Assembly (NCBI GenBank): GCA_964023205.1
Contig: OZ026847.1
Span: 756,501-820,500 of the forward strand
Source: Lutraria lutraria
Taxonomy: Eukaryota; Mollusca; Bivalvia; Venerida; Mactridae
DNA: 64,000 nucleotides
Direction: 5' to 3'
Shown here piece by piece: positions 11,758-24,700 of the stretch (the first letter of the stretch is position 1; the number at the start of each line of letters is the position of its first letter). The notes under the pieces are model-generated. The model worked only from the letters and a program-made list of their open reading frames with translations, did not search any database and had not been told where the DNA came from. Both the position numbers and the translations under genes were made by a program.

Positions 11758-12932
11758 CTGTAAATTACATACGGTCTTTTTATAATATTTTACCTAAAAT
11801 ACAACTTTTTCTTAAAACACTCTAAATCACGGTACTGATCCCCAAAACAAAATCTAAAACATGCAGCGCTTGGATAAAACTTTTCTTGAGGACCTGTTTG
11901 TTATGATTTTAACACATTTAATTGATAAAGTTGAAGCAGAAAAAAGTGCTTTGTTTTATGTAAAACGTAATATTTTATTTGGTATAGATGTACATGTATA
12001 TAATATATGAAGTACATTGAGTGTCAGAAGGCGACGAAATAAGAGGTAGAAAAGTGAATAAGATTTCACGTCACATTGAGCAGAATGATGCTCATATTAA
12101 GGAGATAGCAGACGTATTAACCATGTATTCAATGCATTAGTGAAGTGGTTTAGATATATAATAGGCGCTTCAGCTAAACTTTCTTTTACATTACTCATAA
12201 TTAGTTTTGAGATATTAAGTTCGGCACTATACTTGCAACACAATTAAAAGCGTCTGTTATGCTTTGCAACGATGCAACACATTTTCGGTCAGAAATCATC
12301 ATCATCATCATTCCCTGTAAGAAGAGTATTCTCGCTAGAAATCATAAATTCACCAGGCTTCATTAAATGGTTTCACCTTATATGTAAGGAGGTTTTTAGT
12401 TTATTCATAACGAACACCTATTTCAAGGATGGTGATTCATTTTTGAGTACGCGTTTTTCTAATTTGATCAATAACACCTTCGTTATATTCTTTATCATGG
12501 TTTCAACAAGTATTTACTTGATTCCTGAAAACATAACCGATACATAACTTCTCCAAACGAAGTAAACAAAGCACGTGGACTAAAAGCCTTTTCACTGAAA
12601 CTTTTCGTTTTCACATCACAGTCAATATATGTCATTACAATTTAGAGCATATTCGATATAAAGAAAACATGGACAGGTCACTCGCGTGGAGGAGGGAATA
12701 ACTTTGTCAGGACCGAGCCAATGTTGTCAAAGAAACGTATTAGCAACCACTAATGAAGCTTTGCTATTTTTCATTGTAATTTCATTCATCAAATGGATTG
12801 GAAGTTTATTGAAAATGTTTCTGTGTTAATATAATGGGATTTATTCTATTTATTTTGATTATTGCATACTTTGAATAGAACAAAATACTGACTTAATGAA
12901 GAATGGAAAATTCCAATTTATTGGAGCATTAC

Positions 12933-12935
<3 letters not shown>

Positions 12936-12975
<40 letters not shown>

Positions 12976-13961
12976 CGAGGGAAAGACAGGGAGGGAGAGA
13001 TAGAGGAGAGGGCGAGGGAGAGGGAAAGACAGGGAGGGAGAGATAGAGAGGGCGAGGGAGAGCGACAGATAGGGAGGTAGAGATAGAGGAGAGAGCGAGG
13101 CACAGATAGGGAGGTAGAGTTAGAGGAGAGGGCGAGGGACAGATAGGGAGGTAGAGATAGAGGAGAGGGCGAGAGAAAGACAGGGAGGTAGAGATAGAGG
13201 GCGAGGGAGAGGCAAAGACAGGGAGGTAGAGATAGAGGAGAGGGCGAGGGACAGATAGGGAGGTAGAGATAGAGGAGATGGCGAGGGAGAGGGAAAGACA
13301 GGGAGGGAGAGATAGAGGAGAGGGCGAGGGAGAGGGAAAGACAGGGAGGGAGAGATAGAGAGGGCGAGGGAGAGCGACAGATAGGGAGGTAGAGATAGAG
13401 GAGAGAGCGAGGGACAGATAGGGAGGTAGAGTTAGAGGAGAGGGCGAGGGACAGATAGGGAGGTAGAGATAGAGGAGAGGGCGAGAGAAAGACAGGGAGG
13501 TGGAGATAGAGGGCGAGGGACAGATAGGGAGGTAGAGATAGAGGAGAGGGCGAGGGAGAGGCAAAGACAGGGAGGTAGAGATAGAGGAGAGGGCGAGGGA
13601 CAGATAGGGAGGTAGAGATAGAGGAGATGGCGGGGGAGAGGGAAATACAGGGAGGGAGAGATAGAGGAGGGGGCGAGGGAGAGGGACAGATAGAGGAGAG
13701 GGTGAGGGAGAGGGAAAGACAGGGAGGGAGAGATAGAGGAGAGGGAAAGACAGGGAGGGAGAGATAGAGGAGAGGGCGAGGGAGAGGGAAAGACAGGGAG
13801 GTAGAGATAGAGGAGAGGGCGAGGGAGAGGGAAAGACAGGGAGGGAGAGATAGAGGAGAGGGCAAGGGAGAGGGACAGATAGGGAGGTAGAGAGAGAGAG
13901 ATAGAGGGAGGAGAGCTAGAGAAAGAGAGAGAGAGAGCCAGAGGAGGGATGAGAGAGAGAC

Positions 13962-14024
<63 letters not shown>

Positions 14025-14150
14025 TGGGACAAGAGGATGAGAGAGATGAAATGGACGGGACGTGAGGATGAGAGAGATGGACGGGACGAGAGGATGAGAG
14101 AGATGGTGATGCGAGAGGCAGTCAAAGGGTATAGGTAGAGGGAGAGAAAG
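12936..14150. repeat. Purine-rich (GA) minisatellite with 37- and 43-bp units
   Basis: A (GA)n run at 12936-12972 opens the array. Units built on GATAGAGGAGAGGGCGAGGG then alternate in a 37-bp form (with GACAGATAGGGAGGTAGA) and a 43-bp form (with GAAAGACAGGGAGGGAGA). A block of about 310 bp near 13016 is repeated near 13327. A second (GA)n run at about 13960-14020 leads into GGGACGAGAGGATGAGAGA units. The array lies in the intron between the exons at 15357 and 11757. The Ser/Pro/Leu-rich open frames on the minus strand are repeat artefacts. Confidence 0.95.
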
Positions 14151-14489
14151 AGAACATACCTGATATAAAAATACAGAATTTTCTTAGGCTTCAATTTAAC
14201 ATCCAAAAAAGTGCTCTAGGCGTGTATGTGCATGGTGAGAAAAAGTAATGCACCACCGTAGATTGACAGTTGAACTTTATTCAGTATCATTAAAAGAGTA
14301 GCAGCATCAACTGCTGATTTGAACATAGGTCAAACTACTAGTATATAAGATGTAGGGCATATTTTAGGTTTGATCTGAAAGTTTTAACATCATACGTTTT
14401 ATAATATATTTTTATGAGGTTAGAAAGTAGGCCCGTCTATATTTGGCTTGATATTAAAGGTACCCCTTTGCTTTAAGAGATGCTAAAGT

Positions 14490-14882
14490 TTAAAGCCCCA
14501 TTAGCTTTTTGCTGTAGAAAAATATATGCAAAAACATTTAATTGCTGATATCATCCCATGATAATTATTACCGACGAAACAAGCCCCTTTTCGTCTGAAA
14601 ACACTCATTTTACTGTGATTTTTGCTTTTGTAAACTTGAAATTATGTAGGGCGCGTGACGTCACTTTACTATGTGTGCATAGCATGACTGCGGGAAAACA
14701 CAGGTGTTCTATAAATAGTATTTATTTCAATGATATTGAATTGAAAAAAATACGATAGTGGTTTCGGGAACAGTTTTTCTTGCTATAAAGTATGCACTGG
14801 AGGATAACACATCGGATTCCTCTGTTATAGAACAAACAGAAACTATTAGGACCAATACATTTATAAGCTTATGGGACTTTAA
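14490..14882. mobile_element. MITE, TTAAAGCCCC family, copy 1
   Basis: The left end TTAAAGCCCCATTAGCTT is matched in inverted form at the right end (AAGCTTATGGGACTTTAA). The element is about 393 bp with no transposase. An element at 58833-59184 has the same termini, which supports a family. It lies in an intron of the minus-strand gene. Confidence 0.65.
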
Positions 14883-15356
14883 GCATTGTTTGATGTTTGA
14901 TTGGTACATTAATGGAATTATTTCGTGTATTTTTTCTGAAGTAAAGGTCTAATTAAGACTACAAAGCAGAACCGAAATACTGTTCAAGAAACGGCCTGGT
15001 ATTAATGCTTGTTTAGTTTCTTACTAAGGCAAATTTATTCTGCAAATATTCGTGACCTTGCAATACATCCACAAATACAAAATGATCAATTAAAGAAATG
15101 GAAGTTATCTCTGTGAAATTTACCATGGATGATTAAATACAAACACCATGTCCTGATCAATCAATTCTGGTAGTATAACTGGCCTTGTTCAAGTAGGATG
15201 AGATAATTGAAATGTTAAGAAAGAGATAATAATGAAGTAAGATATAAATTGAAAACTAATATTCCCACATAGTGGCCAATCTACAGCGGTATTTAACTAG
15301 AGATAAAAAAAGCATTCTGTGTTGTTACCACACCATGCTACTGTATTCACGTTTAC

Positions 15357-15480
15357 CTGCCTGCTAGCTTTACTAGTTGCGCTCTCACGGCGGATCGAAC
15401 CAGTGTCAGTGAACCCTCGGGTGCGCCTCCCAATTCCAAGGATGTTTTCTCTATTTTCCCGGTATCGCTTCAGGCAACTA
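15357..15480 (-). CDS. Internal coding exon of an unrecognised gene; likely juxtamembrane segment
   Basis: On the minus strand this 124-base segment is preceded by a pyrimidine-rich acceptor ending in TTTTGCAG and followed by the donor CAG/GTAAACG. Only one of its three frames is open. That frame begins after one base that completes a codon from the previous exon and gives 41 residues starting SCLKRYRENRENILGIG and ending SATSKASRQ. It ends on a complete codon, exactly the phase needed by the next exon at 11554-11757. A Cys followed by a dense basic stretch (KRYRENR, then RRTR) is what one often sees just inside a transmembrane helix, so I infer the start of a cytoplasmic tail. The upstream exon, expected to end in a two-base partial codon, was not found in the window. 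Exon call fairly sure; topology is inference. Confidence 0.72.
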
Positions 15481-15543
15481 CTGCAAAATACAAAAGTGAT
15501 ATATCGTTAATACGACATATATAGCTTTTTTCGCATCAAACAA

Positions 15544-15753
15544 GTTTGTTTGTTAATTTGAATTTTACGCCTCTTTTCAACAACCAGAATCATATGAGGC
15601 GAAGAATTCACCTATCCATCGTTCATGGGAAGAACCAGTACTAGGTAGACTCCAATCCTCCGTAAGCACTGACTGCCTACTTTCTCACACCAGTGAGAGG
15701 TTACATTGATTTAAAGTCAGCTACCTTAACCCCCTCGACCATGGAGGCAGGTC
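15544..15753 (-). repeat. tRNA-derived SINE, family A, copy 2
   Basis: Same body and tail as the copy at 1092-1337 (ATTTTACGCC, CATATGAGGCG, TCCGTAAGC blocks). Part of the tRNA-like head is deleted, including the B-box region around GGTTCGAG, so this copy is probably inactive. It lies just beyond the acceptor of the exon at 15357-15480, so it is in the intron upstream of that exon. Confidence 0.8.
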
Positions 15754-18700
15754 GCATCAAACAGGTAGATTATTTATGATCATTACTATTCTACGTGTTC
15801 CCAAAGGAGCGCTCATGCTATTCAAAAATGACTTCGATTCAAAGATGAGAAGTCAGTCTAGTCTAAAGTTAGTGTCAACCGCAGCAACAACCTCTCAACG
15901 GCAACATAATTTTGCTACTCACAACGGGTGTTGCTTTGAATTGGTTTGTCTACACGGAATCACTAATTAGTATATTGATAAGTAAATCTAAAGTAAAACT
16001 TGAATGTTTCATTGGATACAATCATGCAATCCAACAACACTCGGTCGGTTTTCAAAGTAAATTGTAACATTTAGCTAGTTTGTCAAAACCACTTGAATTA
16101 TAATTATAGTGGTCGTATACTCTTGTATGCGGTTTCAAATCTACACTAATATCAGATATTAAGGCCTAGACATAAGTGTGCCAGGCAATTATTATTGGCA
16201 TGTTAGAGATACGGTGATCTACAATATTTATTTGTTTTCCAATGGCCAATAAATGTCATCTTTAAAACTGAAATACAACGACTCAGCAAAATAAAACAAG
16301 AACACTTAAGATAAGAAATTATTGATATTTCTGTCTAAGCCTGTTTGTTCGAATATGATGCATTATATTGATAAATACTTGACGTACATGTTTGAATTCT
16401 TTTGATATCATCTAATTTCAATTTGCTTTTCCCCGCCATGGGAATCTATGATATTCCTGTTAATTTAGTTTGACATATTTTGCATATCAATTCATTTGAT
16501 GATGGTGCTACATTTGTAAATTCAATAACACTATTTATATTTCAATCACTGGGTATCTTAGAATTAATTACATGATATTTTGTCAACCATGTTGAAAATG
16601 ATGAAATTATAAAGTACATAAAACTTTGTATCATCTTCATAGAATCATTGTATCTATATTGACATTAAAAAGAGTACAACTGTACTTAAGTTGATGGTTT
16701 TCTTACGTAACACGTTCTTAATGTACGTACTTATCTAATGCTTCGTTGGTTCACATCATCACATGTGCATCTAATAGGAGCAGAGAAGAATCGTTTGCTT
16801 CCGCGGTAAAATAAATAATATATACTATGTAAAAGAACATAATTATTTATTAATAAAACAATGTTTTTATGGCTTGGAAATCATTGCCGTATAAGTATGT
16901 TTATTTGTTTACATAAGATTATTTTACTGTACAATAGAATAATCTTTATGAAAATCGATGGTGTCTGCCCATTTTGTTTTATTTCACAATATGTCATTGT
17001 AAATATTGTCATTGTTTGTCCCACGAGAGTTTCGTGTTTTCTCTCAGTATGATGTGTTGTGTATATTTTCATAAATACATGTGTTCGGCTACAGAATATG
17101 TGTTTCCGCAAAATGGCGCTCTAGATAGAACGAAAAAATAAGTGATAAAAAGCACACACACAAAACTCCGATAACACCACTATTAAGATGGCGACAATAC
17201 GGTGTTAAATCAAACGTTCCATCCATTATTCATTTTAATGCCTCTTTTACATTAAGTTAATAGAACTGAGCTCAGTATGCGTTTGTTTCACAGACTAATA
17301 CTTGACATAAATCCTTTGCGATCAAATCGTAAATTGGGAATGTCAATATAAATATTTAAATTAAAGAGTTTTGTACCAGTGTATTTCTCAAGCCTGACTT
17401 TGAAGTGTCACATGAACCAGAACATATACACGTGGTTCTAACACAATCAGCGCATGCGCCACAGGACACACGTTGGCGTGAGAAGATTAATAAATAAATT
17501 ACAATCATGCATTCTGATGCTCGTGTATATGCCTTCAAAGTAGGTTTAGCTTTATTTACATAAAAATACAATCAATCAAAACGAAGACCACAGATTAATT
17601 GCCTGGAACTACATAACCCACAGTACAATCTTACTCCTGCAATTTACCGAACTTTTCGAAGTGGCCTTTCCTTTATTATTGTTTTGATATAATATGAATG
17701 GTCTGTTTATATTGGTATTTATAAAATAATATTGACGCTTGTTTTTTTTTAAGAAACCTAATTTTCAATTGACATATTCCAATTCCAGAGCCGACTATTT
17801 GTGCAGCATTTATAGATGAACCACAAACCAGAGCTATCTAATTTATCACAACACGAATCATGGTTGTATTTCCTGAAATAAAAGACATTTGATTAGGAGG
17901 TATTGATTTCAATACTTGCACTTCATTACAATTGACAAATGCATTCTGCAGAACGAACGTGCTGTGTGATAAATATCACATGAGTTCATACAGTATCAGT
18001 GCAGTACATTACTCTCAGGTATTGACTCTAGTAGATGCCATAAAACATGAAACTGATTTTGATGTAGAATTAGAAGACATACTGAACAGAAAGTTGAATA
18101 CGAGTAAAATGTTTCATATTGAAAGATTATTGAGCCCCTCGTCAATGGTAGTAACCCGCCGTGAAAACTTTCATTATTTGTATCTTCAGCCGGTGTTTCA
18201 CAACAAACAAACTTTTAAATTGTCTTTAGAAACGGTCATCTAATTACAAATTCAATATACAATGTACCATTTTAATGATTGATAAATGAAGTTATCAAGA
18301 ATAGTTTTACTAAACACTATAACAAACACAAATTAACGTTTTCATTTTTAATGCTGAATCAGAATACGGTTCTATCGATTTCAATTTCGGGACACCACAT
18401 ACTCAATGCAAAATCATACTCTCAGCCAATCCAATGGTGATTAATGTGGCTTTCAACTCACCATCGCTCTTCCAAAATCCAATAGCATTATAGTATTAAG
18501 GTACTTATGTGAACTTTCAAGCTTTTTGCCGGAAAATTCATCATTCAAATCGATAACGTTGTTGTAAAATTGATGGCTGCAGATTCAAGATGTGTTTGAA
18601 TATACTGCTGTTAATCGTATGAGCATGTTTTGGCTCCTGATAATGGTAGTAAAGGTAAAACAAGTGAGAAAGTAGAGATGTGGCGTCCCTTTGACTCAAT

Positions 18701-21404
18701 CTGATGTTTATAGCCGCTGGGAGAAACTAGAGTCTATCCAAGCTTAAGTAAAAAAAAAATCGTGTTCATGGTGTTCAAATATATAATTCTGCGACTAATT
18801 CTAATAGAGAGTGTGTACTAGGTTCCCGTATTTGCTTTTTTGTGTGGCGTGTTAATGTTAACATGAGTGTATTTTTGTAATAAGCGCATTCGATATAATT
18901 GAAAGTTTATAGGATTAAAGAATTATTTATTAAAAACACCACATTGGTAAAAGCAAGACCTGGAATAACTATTTAGTGGTTTTGGCTGTATATGTTCCAT
19001 TCTGGTATTTCTCAATATACACAACAAAGAAAATGCTGATAATGCTAAACTTAAAAAATACGACGGACAATCATAAACATATTGTTTGTTTGCTTTAAGT
19101 AACAAACAATTCCAAAGAAGGTTATGAACATGTAAAATGCTGTAACATATACACGTACATGACTATCTGTCCTGTGGTTTTCTCTTACTTCTAACGTCAT
19201 TAATGCTGTGCTTCCGGTGAATTTTTTATCATATTGTCTTACTTCCTATGGACAAAGCTATTCAATTAACTAACAGTATACAGAGTTACCGTCTGTTGTT
19301 TATAGATGACTTAACTAGACTGTGATACTTGTTTACGACTGTAGAAACACGCACTTTGAGAGCATTAATCAACATCATTTCGTGCTTTGATCAGCATGTC
19401 GGTGCATCTGACGTTCATCATTAATGAGCACCGCTCCAAGAAAAAAACGAGCTTGAAATCTTCCTAAAGTTCATACAAGATCATGGAAAAGATCCGAAAT
19501 CAATCCACGTTTGATGTCGTTACATAGAAGAAATAAATCAAATCATTATAAAAACACAACTATCTTCATAAAGAACGATCGATAGAAGACTCAAGATTAA
19601 TGATGGCACAATCCATGTGTGTCATTGATTCCAACGCTTCCTTTATTGACCACAACACTTGCTATGGTCTTCAGAAAAACACATGAAGTACCAGCTAACG
19701 CAATGGAGATATATACTAATGAAGTATATTATAAGTGAGTGAGTCATATTTTGTGTATCATGACCATGGGCATGGAGGATCTACAAAGTCATAATTGATG
19801 GATGCCACTTAGACATTAAAGTCACTCTTTCTAAGTTTCATAATTCAGATTGTCATATATCAATTAGAAGGCGACTCCATTTGAAATGAGACTCCTTCCC
19901 TAAAGATGATATTTGTAAACCAATACTAGTAGACTATAGCTAGACAGTCAAACATGTAGAATTAACACAATATCTTCGACATCAATCATTGGATTTTCCT
20001 TAACTTTTGCTTTGAAAGTTTGTTTAGTTTTAATTGCATTCTACCTTAGATAAACGTATCAACTTGGGCATTATATTGGAAAACTACACTGCAATTGTTT
20101 TGCGTAATTGTCGCATTCAATTTCAGAAATACGTGACTGGAAAACATTGACTATGCTTCACAAATTACATGTAGTTATAAAATTTCAAGAGAACATGAAA
20201 AGGAATATCGGGACTGAAGTAGATCAGTACAAACCGACAACAGAAGAAAGAAAACCGCTGTCAATTTGGTGTCAGCTATTTTCATGGAATGTTTAAAAGA
20301 AAACAAAAATAAACAATAGTTTTTCATGTGCATTAACATTCTATAAGTAAAATCATTATTTTAACAGCTACTATTTCATGTTGTTTATTTTGTACATTTT
20401 TATGTTACTTTTTCTGGTGCCATGACTTGTATTTATATGTCTTGGTGATGAACTCGACCACATGCCGCCTATGACGAGGGGAGTAAATGGGATTTACCAA
20501 AAAGTAAAATAAATGGCTCAACATTGAACAGAAATTACATCAAGTTAAAGTCAACGCGATAATTTAATGACCAGACACTCGTTGGACATTTCCGAGAAGT
20601 TATAGAGAATGTTGGATCGGACTTCAACAAAAAGTACACGAGAAAGGAATAACAGAGCCCGTAATGACAATGCATACTACACACATGTGTAATTAGCTGA
20701 TGCCTAAATTGGCATAATATTACTCAGGGTTTCCATCCAATATGTACTGAATACCGAAGGCAAATGCGTGACAAATTCCATGACGAATATAATGTAAACT
20801 CTAATTGAAAAAGAATTATAACAGTAACAGTCGTGATTGTGATGAGCACAAAGTGGAACAGAATGGAAGTCGTTTCCATGGAAAATGAACTGAAACAATG
20901 AGAACGACAGATCCGGTGCAATACTATTATCCCACATTGTACAATTACACCATCTGCATGTCTGGGTAGACAAGTACAGAGTATTAGCTCAATATGTTGA
21001 TTATATGGGCTTAATCATTGAGTTTTGTGTTCGAATTGACATGTTCACACCTTCACGGAGGAAATGTTATGTAGCAAAGAACAAACAGTGCTGAACAATA
21101 CTTTAAAAATAATACATAGTGTTGCTTTACACGCAATACCATTCTGGTCTGTTTCGTTTGATTTGTTTTGTAGTTTGCCTCATTTGGCCACACAATCAGC
21201 GTCGTAGACACGCTGTGGCACGCCGAGCCAGTTGCATCGGCTAAATTTTGAAAGGCAACAAAAAAACTTCTAAAATCAGTTTATTGAGATGTTAGAATAG
21301 GATCAGTTGCCACATATACTCTGAGCATCCGCTTCCTCGATCATATCGCTAGTTGTAGATTTCAGCAAAGAATGCGTCGGTCTAAAACCACAATTTTTCA
21401 CATG
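15754..21404. other. Non-coding, no supported exon
   Basis: If the gene continues upstream, this is part of its next intron. I looked on the minus strand for an exon ending in a two-base partial codon and found none convincing. A plus-strand frame at 17932-18243 has an acceptor-like CTCTCAG but no domain or donor support. Confidence 0.4.
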
Positions 21405-21463
21405 TGCGTTTCTGGTTCTAAAAATTTCGACATTTGCTTTAGATTCTTAAAACCAGAAACGCA
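21405..21463. other. Perfect 13-bp inverted repeat (hairpin)
   Basis: TGCGTTTCTGGTT at 21405-21417 is followed 33 bases later by its exact reverse complement at 21451-21463. It lies about 270 bases left of the giant 28-bp array. Its function is unknown; it may be the edge of a foldback element. Confidence 0.75.
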
Positions 21464-21734
21464 TAGATCTATGTGTCTAATTCATTGAGAGTAAATGATA
21501 GTGAAATCTATAATATTATATACTAATCCAATCGGCCATATGCCACGCTAGAACTTCGAGTTAACCAGGACGAACTGAAGCACTAACACGCAGATGGGCG
21601 GAATCACGGACAGGGGTAACGCTTAATGCCTTTTCCATGTAAAACAAAAATGTGTATTTACGTTTTGGTTCACATTTTAAAGTTTTGTTTTGCATTTACC
21701 CTTGGGAATTATTTCAGTGGTGTCTGCATAGAAT

Positions 21735-24700
21735 GTTATTATTATTGTCTATTGTCATCTCCCTTATTATTATTGTCTGTTGTCATCTCCCTTATTATTA
21801 TTGTCTGTTGTCATCTCCCTTATTATTATTGTCTGTTGTCATCTCCCTTATTATTATTGTCTATTGTCATCTCCCTTATTATTATTGTCTGTTGTCATCT
21901 CCCTTATTATTATTGTCTGTTGTCATCTCCCTTATTATTATTGTCTATTGTCATCTCCCTTATTATTATTGTCTGTTGGCATCTCCCTTATTATTATTGT
22001 CTATTGTCATCTCCCTTATTATTATTGTCTGTTGTCATCTCCTTATTATTATTGTCTGTTGGCATCTCCCTTATTAGTATTGTCTATTGTCATCTCCCTT
22101 ATTATTATTGTCTGTTGGCATCTCCCTTATTATTATTGTCTGGTGTCATCTCCCTTATTATTATTGTCTATTGTCATCTCCCTTATTATTATTGTCTGTT
22201 GTCATCTCCCTTATTATTATTGTCTGTTGTCATCTCCCTTATTATTATTGTCTATTGTCATCTCCCTTATTATTATTGTCTATTGTCATCTCCCTTATTA
22301 TTATTGTCTATTGTCATCTCCCTTATTATTATTGTCTGTTGTCATCTCCCTTATTATTATTGTCTGTTGTCATCTCCCTTATTATTATTGTCTGTTGTCA
22401 TCTCCCTTATTATTATTGTCTGTTGTCATCTCCCTTATTATTAGTGTCTGTTGTCATCTCCCTTATTAGTATTGTCTATTGTCATCTCCCTTATTATTAT
22501 TGTCTGTTGGCATCTCCCTTATTATTATTGTCTGTTGTCATCTCCCTTATTATTATTGTCTTTTGTCATCTCCCTTATTATTATTGTCTGTTGTCATCTC
22601 CCTTATTATTATTGTCTATTGTCATCTCCCTTATTATTATTGTCTATTGTCATCTCCCTTATTATTATTGTCTGTTGGCATCTCCCTTATTATTATTGTC
22701 TATTGTCATCTCCCTTATTATTATTGTCTGTTGTCATCTCCCTTATTATTATTGTCTGTTGTCATCTCCCTTATTAGTATTGTCTATTGTCATCTCCCTT
22801 ATTATTATTGTCTGTTGGCATCTCCCTTATTATTATTGTCTGTTGTCATCTCCCTTATTATTATTGTCTGTTGGCATCTCCCTTATTATTATTGTCTATT
22901 GTCATCTCCCTTATTATTATTGTCTGTTGGCATCTCCCTTATTATTATTGTCTGTTGGCATCTCCCTTATTATTATTGTCTGTTGGCATCTCCCTTATTA
23001 TTATTGTCTATTGTCATCTCCCTTATTATTATTGTCTGTTGGCATCTCCCTTATCATTATTGTCTATTGTCATCTCCCTTATTATTATTGTCTTTTGGCA
23101 TCTCCCTTATTATTATTGTCTATTGGCATCTCCCTTATTATTATTGTCTGTTGGCATCAACCTTATTATTATTGTCTGTTGGAATCTCCCTTATTATTAT
23201 TGTCTGTTGGCATCTCCCTTATTATTATTGTCTATTGGCATCTCCCTTATTAGTATTGTCTATTGTCATCTCCCTTATTATTATTGTCTATTGTCATCTC
23301 CCTTATTATTATTGTCTATTGTCATCTCCCTTATTATTATTGGCTATTGTCATCTCCCATATTATTATTGTCTGTTGGCATATCCCTTATTATTATTGTC
23401 TATCGTCATCTCCCTTATTATTATTGTCTGTTGGCATCTCCTTATTATTATTGTCTATTGGCATATCCCTTATTAGTATTGTCTATTGTCATCTCCCTTA
23501 TTATTATTGGCTATTGTCATCTCCCTTATTATTATTGTCTGTTGTCATCTCCCTTATTATTATTGTCTATTGTCATCTCCCTTATTATTATTGTCTGTTG
23601 TCATCTCCCTTATTATTATTGTCTGTTGTCATCTCCCTTATTATTATTGTCTGTTGTCATCTCCCTTATTGTTATTGTCTGTTGTCATCTCCCTTATTAT
23701 TATTGTCTGTTGTCATCTCCCTTATTAGTATTGTCTATTGTCATCTCCCTTATTATTATTGTCTGTTGGCATCTCCCTTATTATTATTGTCTGTTGTCAT
23801 CTCCCTTATTATTATTGTCTTTTGTCATCTCCCTTATTATTATTGTCTGTTGTCATCTCCCTTATTATTATTGTCTATTGTCATCTCCCTTATTATTATT
23901 GTCTATTGTCATCTCCCTTATTATTATTGTCTGTTGTCATCTCCCTTATTATTATTGTCTATTGTCATCTCCCTTATTATTATTGTCTGTTGTCATCTCC
24001 CTTATTATTATTGTCTATTGTCATCTCCCTTATTATTATTGTCTATTGTCATCTCCCTTATTATTATTGTCTGTTGGCATCTCCCTTATTATTATTGTCT
24101 ATTGTCATCTCCCTTATTATTATTGTCTGTTGTCATCTCCCTTATTATTATTGTCTGTTGTCATCTCCCTTATTAGTATTGTCTATTGTCATCTCCCTTA
24201 TTATTATTGTCTGTTGGCATCTCCCTTATTATTATTGTCTGTTGTCATCTCCCTTATTATTATTGTCTGTTGGCATCTCCCTTATTATTATTGTCTATTG
24301 TCATCTCCCTTATTATTATTGTCTGTTGGCATCTCCCTTATTATTATTGTCTGTTGGCATCTCCCTTATTATTATTGTCTGTTGTCATCTCCCTTATTAT
24401 TATTGTCTATTGTCATCTCCCTTATTATTATTGTCTGTTGGCATCTCCCTTATTATTATTGTATATTGTCATCTCCCTTATTATTATTGTCTTTTGGCAT
24501 CTCCCTTATTATTATTGTCTATTGGCATCTCCTTTATTATTATTGTCTGTTGGCATCAACCTTATTATTATTGTCTGTTGGAATCTCCCTTATTATTATT
24601 GTCTGTTGGCATCTCCCTTATTATTATTGTCTATTGGCATCTCCCTTATTAGTATTGTCTATTGTCATCTCCCTTATTATTATTGTCTATTGTCATCTCC

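Larger units (their letters stand above)
11758..15356 (-). other. Intron of the minus-strand gene
   Basis: About 3.6 kb between GTAAACG and TTTACAG on the minus strand. It holds the GA-rich minisatellite (12936-14150) and a MITE (14490-14882). The rest is AT-rich and unremarkable. Confidence 0.7.

Noticed and set aside
11556..11825. Plus-strand frame of 89 codons opposite the 204-base exon
   Set aside because: The minus strand has matching splice sites and phase, so this is a shadow frame.
12918..13865. Ser/Pro/Leu-rich open frames on the minus strand
   Set aside because: Direct translation of the GA-rich minisatellite in an intron.
17932..18243. Plus-strand frame of 103 codons with an acceptor-like CTCTCAG
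   Set aside because: No donor or start context and no family resemblance; composition is like the surrounding AT-rich DNA.
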